Below are positions 63,220-64,000 of a stretch of DNA of 64,000 nt, piece after piece (position 1 is the stretch's first letter; the number at the start of each line of letters is the position of its first letter). The translations under genes and the position numbers were made by a program. Below the pieces are notes generated by a model. That model made no database searches. It saw only the letters and a list, made by a program, of their open reading frames with translations, and had not been told where the DNA came from. Location of the stretch: contig JAIXSR010000034.1 of the NCBI GenBank assembly GCA_027484605.1, positions 86,089 to 150,088 of the forward strand, written 5' to 3'. Origin of the DNA: Hyphomicrobiales bacterium. GTDB taxonomy: Bacteria; Pseudomonadota; Alphaproteobacteria; Rhizobiales; Beijerinckiaceae.

Positions 63220-64000
63220 ATGAAGAAAATCAAGGTAGCCAACCCGGTCGTCGAAATGGACGGCGATGAGATGACGCGGATCATCTGGGCCTTCATCAAG
63301 GAGAAGCTGATCCATCCCTACCTGGATATCGACCTGAAATACTACGACCTCTCGGTCGAGAACCGCGACGCGACGAATGACCAGGTCACGATCGATTCCG
63401 CGGAAGCCACCAAGAAATACGGCGTTGCCGTGAAATGCGCGACCATCACGCCGGACGAGGCCCGCGTGAAGGAGTTCAACCTCAAGGAAATGTGGAAATC
63501 GCCGAACGGCACGATCCGCAACATCCTCGGCGGTACGATCTTCCGCGAGCCGATCATCTGCAAGAACGTGCCGCGCCTCGTTCCGGGCTGGACGCAGCCG
63601 ATCGTTGTCGGCCGCCATGCCTATGGTGACCAGTATCGCGCCACCGATTTCAAGTTCCCCGGCAAGGGCACGCTGTCGATCAAGTTTGTCGGCGAGGATG
63701 GCCAGGTCATCGAGAAGGAAGTCTTCAAGGCGCCGGGCGCCGGCATCTCGCTCTCGATGTACAATCTCGACGAGTCGATCCGCGAGTTCGCCCGCGCCTC
63801 GCTGCAATACGGCCTGTTGCGCAACTACCCGGTCTATCTGTCGACCAAGAACACGATCCTCAAGGTCTATGACGGCCGCTTCAAGGACATCTTCCAGGAA
63901 GTGTTCGATGCCGAATATGCCGCGCAGTTCAAGGAAAAGGGCCTGATCTACGAACACCGCCTGATCGATGACATGGTCGCCTCGGCGCTGAAATGGTCCG
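63220..64000 (+). CDS. icd: NADP-dependent isocitrate dehydrogenase (partial, C-terminus off window)
   Basis: The first 260 codons of the homodimeric type II (eukaryote-like) NADP isocitrate dehydrogenase typical of alphaproteobacteria; it makes 2-oxoglutarate and NADPH in the TCA cycle. Starts [20 protein letters not shown]; substrate-binding [19 protein letters not shown] and metal-site beginnings LIDDMV are visible. About 145 more residues should follow outside the window. Promoter is in the gap shared with trmJ. Confidence 0.96.
   Translation, partial: MKKIKVANPVVEMDGDEMTRIIWAFIKEKLIHPYLDIDLKYYDLSVENRDATNDQVTIDSAEATKKYGVAVKCATITPDEARVKEFNLKEMWKSPNGTIRNILGGTIFREPIICKNVPRLVPGWTQPIVVGRHAYGDQYRATDFKFPGKGTLSIKFVGEDGQVIEKEVFKAPGAGISLSMYNLDESIREFARASLQYGLLRNYPVYLSTKNTILKVYDGRFKDIFQEVFDAEYAAQFKEKGLIYEHRLIDDMVASALKWS

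Overview
The window is about 64 kb of GC-rich, densely packed chromosomal DNA. It looks like core genome of an alphaproteobacterium, most likely of the order Hyphomicrobiales (Rhizobiales). The evidence is gene content and order known from that group: thrS, yidD, a NifU-like gene, folE and hisI close together; a DUF3126 gene; a PAS protein, a double-PilZ protein and a LapG-like cysteine peptidase in a row; a livHMGF operon followed by a small DUF6867 membrane gene; and cox-type molybdenum hydroxylase genes. There is no phage, insertion sequence, CRISPR array or rRNA operon. One tRNA (Leu, UAA) is present.

Layout. 1-6.6 kb: end of a secreted protein gene, a small membrane protein gene whose start codon lies in a hairpin, thrS, a periplasmic ClpP-fold protein, yidD, an Fe-S scaffold-like gene, folE, hisI and a CBS-domain gene. 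7-9.4 kb: PAS, double PilZ and LapG-like peptidase genes. 9.5-16.7 kb: gamma carbonic anhydrase-like gene, small membrane genes, a secreted protein with a perfect CtrA box, cysE, a hydrolase, a CHCC zinc protein, an FAD monooxygenase, a DMT permease, a single PilZ gene and tRNA-Leu. 16.8-22.3 kb: acyl-CoA synthetase, gpt, a CinA-type gene overlapping an FkbM methyltransferase, map and radC. 22.5-28.8 kb: a GGDEF-EAL protein, ExoD, a BcsS-like protein, and an operon of an Fe-S photolyase, DUF2256 and an atypical SDR.

28.9-38.6 kb holds a form II CO-dehydrogenase-type molybdenum hydroxylase locus: coxS, coxL and coxM, and after a one-gene interruption a LysE exporter, coxD, coxE, a two-gene XdhC pair and a molybdopterin-binding/MobA-like fusion. 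coxL carries one in-frame amber codon after residue 486, upstream of the catalytic glutamate, while everything around it looks intact. 38.9-41 kb: enol-lactonase-like hydrolase, a divergent SDR and a flavin reductase. 41.2-49.9 kb: two-subunit aconitase X and a 4-hydroxyproline 2-epimerase, then a complete branched-chain-type ABC transporter; with the D-amino-acid dehydrogenase at 52.5 kb this suggests hydroxyproline uptake and catabolism. 50-64 kb is housekeeping and metabolism: DUF1203, ccdA, a P1-family peptidase, a BASS-type transporter, rpe, purB, small hydrolases, rpsD, murI, an amine oxidase, a TrmJ-type methyltransferase and the start of icd.

Cyclic-di-GMP recurs through the window (two PilZ proteins, GGDEF-EAL, LapG-like peptidase, BcsS-like and ExoD proteins), which suggests control of surface polysaccharide or adhesion. 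The points most worth a second look are the coxL amber codon, the start-codon hairpin at 913-942, the CtrA box at 10605-10620, the operator-like palindrome before the aconitase X genes, the tyrosine-less SDR beside the photolyase, and short tandem duplications at 40.4 kb and 57.45 kb. All family names were assigned by reading motifs; no database search was made.
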